A DNA stretch of 16,306 bases from JAVKDP01 sp040222185 (GTDB taxonomy: Bacteria > Bacteroidota > Rhodothermia > Balneolales > Balneolaceae). Below the pieces are notes generated by a model. The model worked only from the letters and a program-made list of their open reading frames with translations, searched no databases and was not told where the DNA came from. This document shows, piece after piece, positions 14,843 through 16,306 of the stretch. Position 1 is the stretch's first letter; each line of letters starts with the position of its first letter. Where the stretch lies: positions 1 to 16,306 of the forward strand of contig JAVKDP010000092.1 in NCBI GenBank assembly GCA_040222185.1, given 5' to 3'. The position numbers and the translations under genes are program-made.

Positions 14843-16306
14843 ATGGCAAATGGGACAACGGGCACGGATGTAAAGACATTCTTTGGACATCCGAGAGGTT
14901 TATCTACCCTCTTTTTTACAGAAATGTGGGAGAGGTTTAGTTATTACGGTATGCGAGCACTTCTGATTATTTTTATGAGTGCTCCTGTTATTGAAGGAGG
15001 GTTTGGGTTTGATGATACTATTTCAGGAGCTATTTATGGCCTTTATACAATGGGTGTTTATTTATTAGCATTACCAGGTGGTTGGGTTGCTGATAGGTTG
15101 TTTGGGCTAAAAAAATCAGTTTGGTATGGCGGGATTATTATTGCCTTAGGTCATTTTACGATGGCAATACCTGGAATTGTAAAACTGTTTGGGGAAAGCT
15201 CTGGTGTTGGTGTTTCTGCTTTTGATACCAATTCCTTTTTTATTGGATTGATTTTGGTAGTGCTAGGTACTGGTTTATTAAAGCCAAATATAAGTGCTAT
15301 TGTAGGAGATTTATATGAAGATGAAGACGGAAGTAAAAGAGATGCAGGTTTTTCTTTATTCTATATGGGGATAAATATTGGAGCACTTATTGCACCGATT
15401 GTTACCGGGCTACTTGCAAAAACAGATTGGCATCTAGGATTTGGTATTGCTGGCTTAGGAATGGTTTTAGGGTTAATCCAATACAAACTTACTGACAAAC
15501 ATTTAGATGGTGTTGGTGAATTTAAACCTCCAAAAAATGATGAAGAAGCTCAAGAAGTAAAATCAATAGCGAATAAAGCGAAAACCGTACTTGGCCTATT
15601 TGTCGGGTTTCTAGTTCTAGCTTTTGCAGGAGTTATTCCAATAGACGCCCCAACAATTGCTGGAGCTTCCGGGATTATTATTGCAATTGTTGGTTTTGGC
15701 TATCTTGCTTATGTAGCTCTATTTGGTGGTCTTGACGAAGCAGATAAGAAAAAAGTAGTTGCGATAGGGATTATTTTCGCCTTTGCTTCCGTATTTTGGT
15801 CAGGATTTGAACAAGCTGGTTCCACGCTCAATCTTTTCGCAGAGCGATTTACGGATAAAAGTGTTTTTGGATGGGAAATGCCCGCAGCTTGGTTTCAATC
15901 CATTAATTCGATATTCATTATTATTTTTGCTCCTGTTTTTGGAGCAATGTGGGTTTGGTTAGCAAAAAGACAAATGGATCCCAGTTCGCCCCTTAAGTTT
16001 GCTGGTGGATTGATATTTTTAGGAATTGGTTTCCTGGTAATGTATTTCGCAGCTAAAATTGCAGCTTCAGGCAACCTTGCAGCACCTACATGGTTAATTT
16101 TCACATACATGTTTCACACCTTTGGTGAGCTAAGTTTAAGCCCAGTAGGATTAAGTTTAATCACGAAACTAGCACCAAAGAAATTTTCCGGTCAGATGAT
16201 GGGGATTTGGTTCTTAGCAACATCTCTAGGTAATTTGTTGGCTGGTCTAATCGCTGGAAAAGCTAGTGGTGGAGATGCTGAAGCCCTTGCTAATATGCCG
16301 CATCAA
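14843..16306 (+). CDS. POT-family proton-coupled di/tripeptide symporter, 3'-truncated
   Basis: The frame is open from the ATG at 14843 to the window edge (488 codons), so the C-terminus lies outside. The sequence shows the POT/PTR2 signatures in order. FFTEMWERFSYYGMRALLII (24-43) holds the ExxER motif (E27, E30, R31) used for proton coupling. GGWVADRLFG follows, then GTGLLKPNISAIVGDLY and RDAGFSLFYMGINIGALIAP. Later come FWSGFEQAGSTLNLFAER, near the second PTR2 signature, and HTFGELSLSPVGLSLI. These inner-membrane carriers of the major facilitator superfamily import small peptides with protons. The middle linker with extra helices is typical of bacterial DtpT-like members of about 500 residues or more, so only a short tail should be missing. 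No Shine-Dalgarno precedes the start, but MANGT... gives a normal N-terminus before helix 1. It may be read with the phosphofructokinase gene or from its own promoter. Confidence 0.93.
   Translation, partial: MANGTTGTDVKTFFGHPRGLSTLFFTEMWERFSYYGMRALLIIFMSAPVIEGGFGFDDTISGAIYGLYTMGVYLLALPGGWVADRLFGLKKSVWYGGIIIALGHFTMAIPGIVKLFGESSGVGVSAFDTNSFFIGLILVVLGTGLLKPNISAIVGDLYEDEDGSKRDAGFSLFYMGINIGALIAPIVTGLLAKTDWHLGFGIAGLGMVLGLIQYKLTDKHLDGVGEFKPPKNDEEAQEVKSIANKAKTVLGLFVGFLVLAFAGVIPIDAPTIAGASGIIIAIVGFGYLAYVALFGGLDEADKKKVVAIGIIFAFASVFWSGFEQAGSTLNLFAERFTDKSVFGWEMPAAWFQSINSIFIIIFAPVFGAMWVWLAKRQMDPSSPLKFAGGLIFLGIGFLVMYFAAKIAASGNLAAPTWLIFTYMFHTFGELSLSPVGLSLITKLAPKKFSGQMMGIWFLATSLGNLLAGLIAGKASGGDAEALANMPHQ

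Noticed and set aside
15895..16110. 71-codon open frame on the - strand within the POT transporter
   Set aside because: Antisense to a continuous POT family coding frame whose motifs run on both sides.

Overview
The window looks like a chromosomal piece from a Gram-negative bacterium of the Bacteroidota/Balneolota (FCB) group. This is inferred from protein families rather than a marker gene: a DUF6090-type one-helix membrane protein, an 878-residue FtsX-type permease with an N-terminal prefix domain translated together with a PadR regulator, large membrane-anchored TolB-like/TPR proteins, and AT-leaning DNA in which many genes lack a clear Shine-Dalgarno sequence. No rRNA, tRNA, CRISPR array, insertion sequence or phage gene was seen, and no gap between genes exceeds about 155 bases.

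Region 1 (1-4906, + strand) holds two tandem paralogs of a three-helix membrane protein with a TolB-like/FlgO-like domain and TPR repeats; the first is cut by the left window edge. They are followed by a 104-residue three-helix protein that resembles only the membrane module of the same family. Each large paralog is followed by a long perfect hairpin. The two hairpins differ at three stem positions, and each difference is compensated on the opposite arm. This cluster is the least ordinary part of the window.

Region 2 (5001-7058, + strand) is a secreted metal-dependent amidohydrolase of the prolidase/imidazolonepropionase-like group, followed 9 bases later by a DUF6090-type membrane protein. 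It converges on region 3 (7071-11039, - strand): padR, then an orphan FtsX/MacB-type permease coupled to it by a 1-base gap with a ribosome binding site inside padR, then an exported NHL beta-propeller protein with its own candidate promoter. No ATPase partner for the permease is visible.

Region 4 (11193-13356) holds a small four-helix protein on the + strand whose stop codon directly abuts the stop codon of a convergent DUF456 membrane protein. Upstream of DUF456 on the - strand is a sulfide:quinone-reductase-like flavoprotein. Region 5 (13493-16306, + strand) is a phosphofructokinase carrying both residues typical of pyrophosphate-dependent enzymes, followed by a POT-family proton/peptide symporter cut by the right edge. 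The amidohydrolase and the POT transporter would suit growth on peptides, but nothing in the sequence links them. I saw no complete defence or mobile system; the candidate novelty is the tandem TolB/TPR cluster with its stand-alone membrane module and covarying hairpins.
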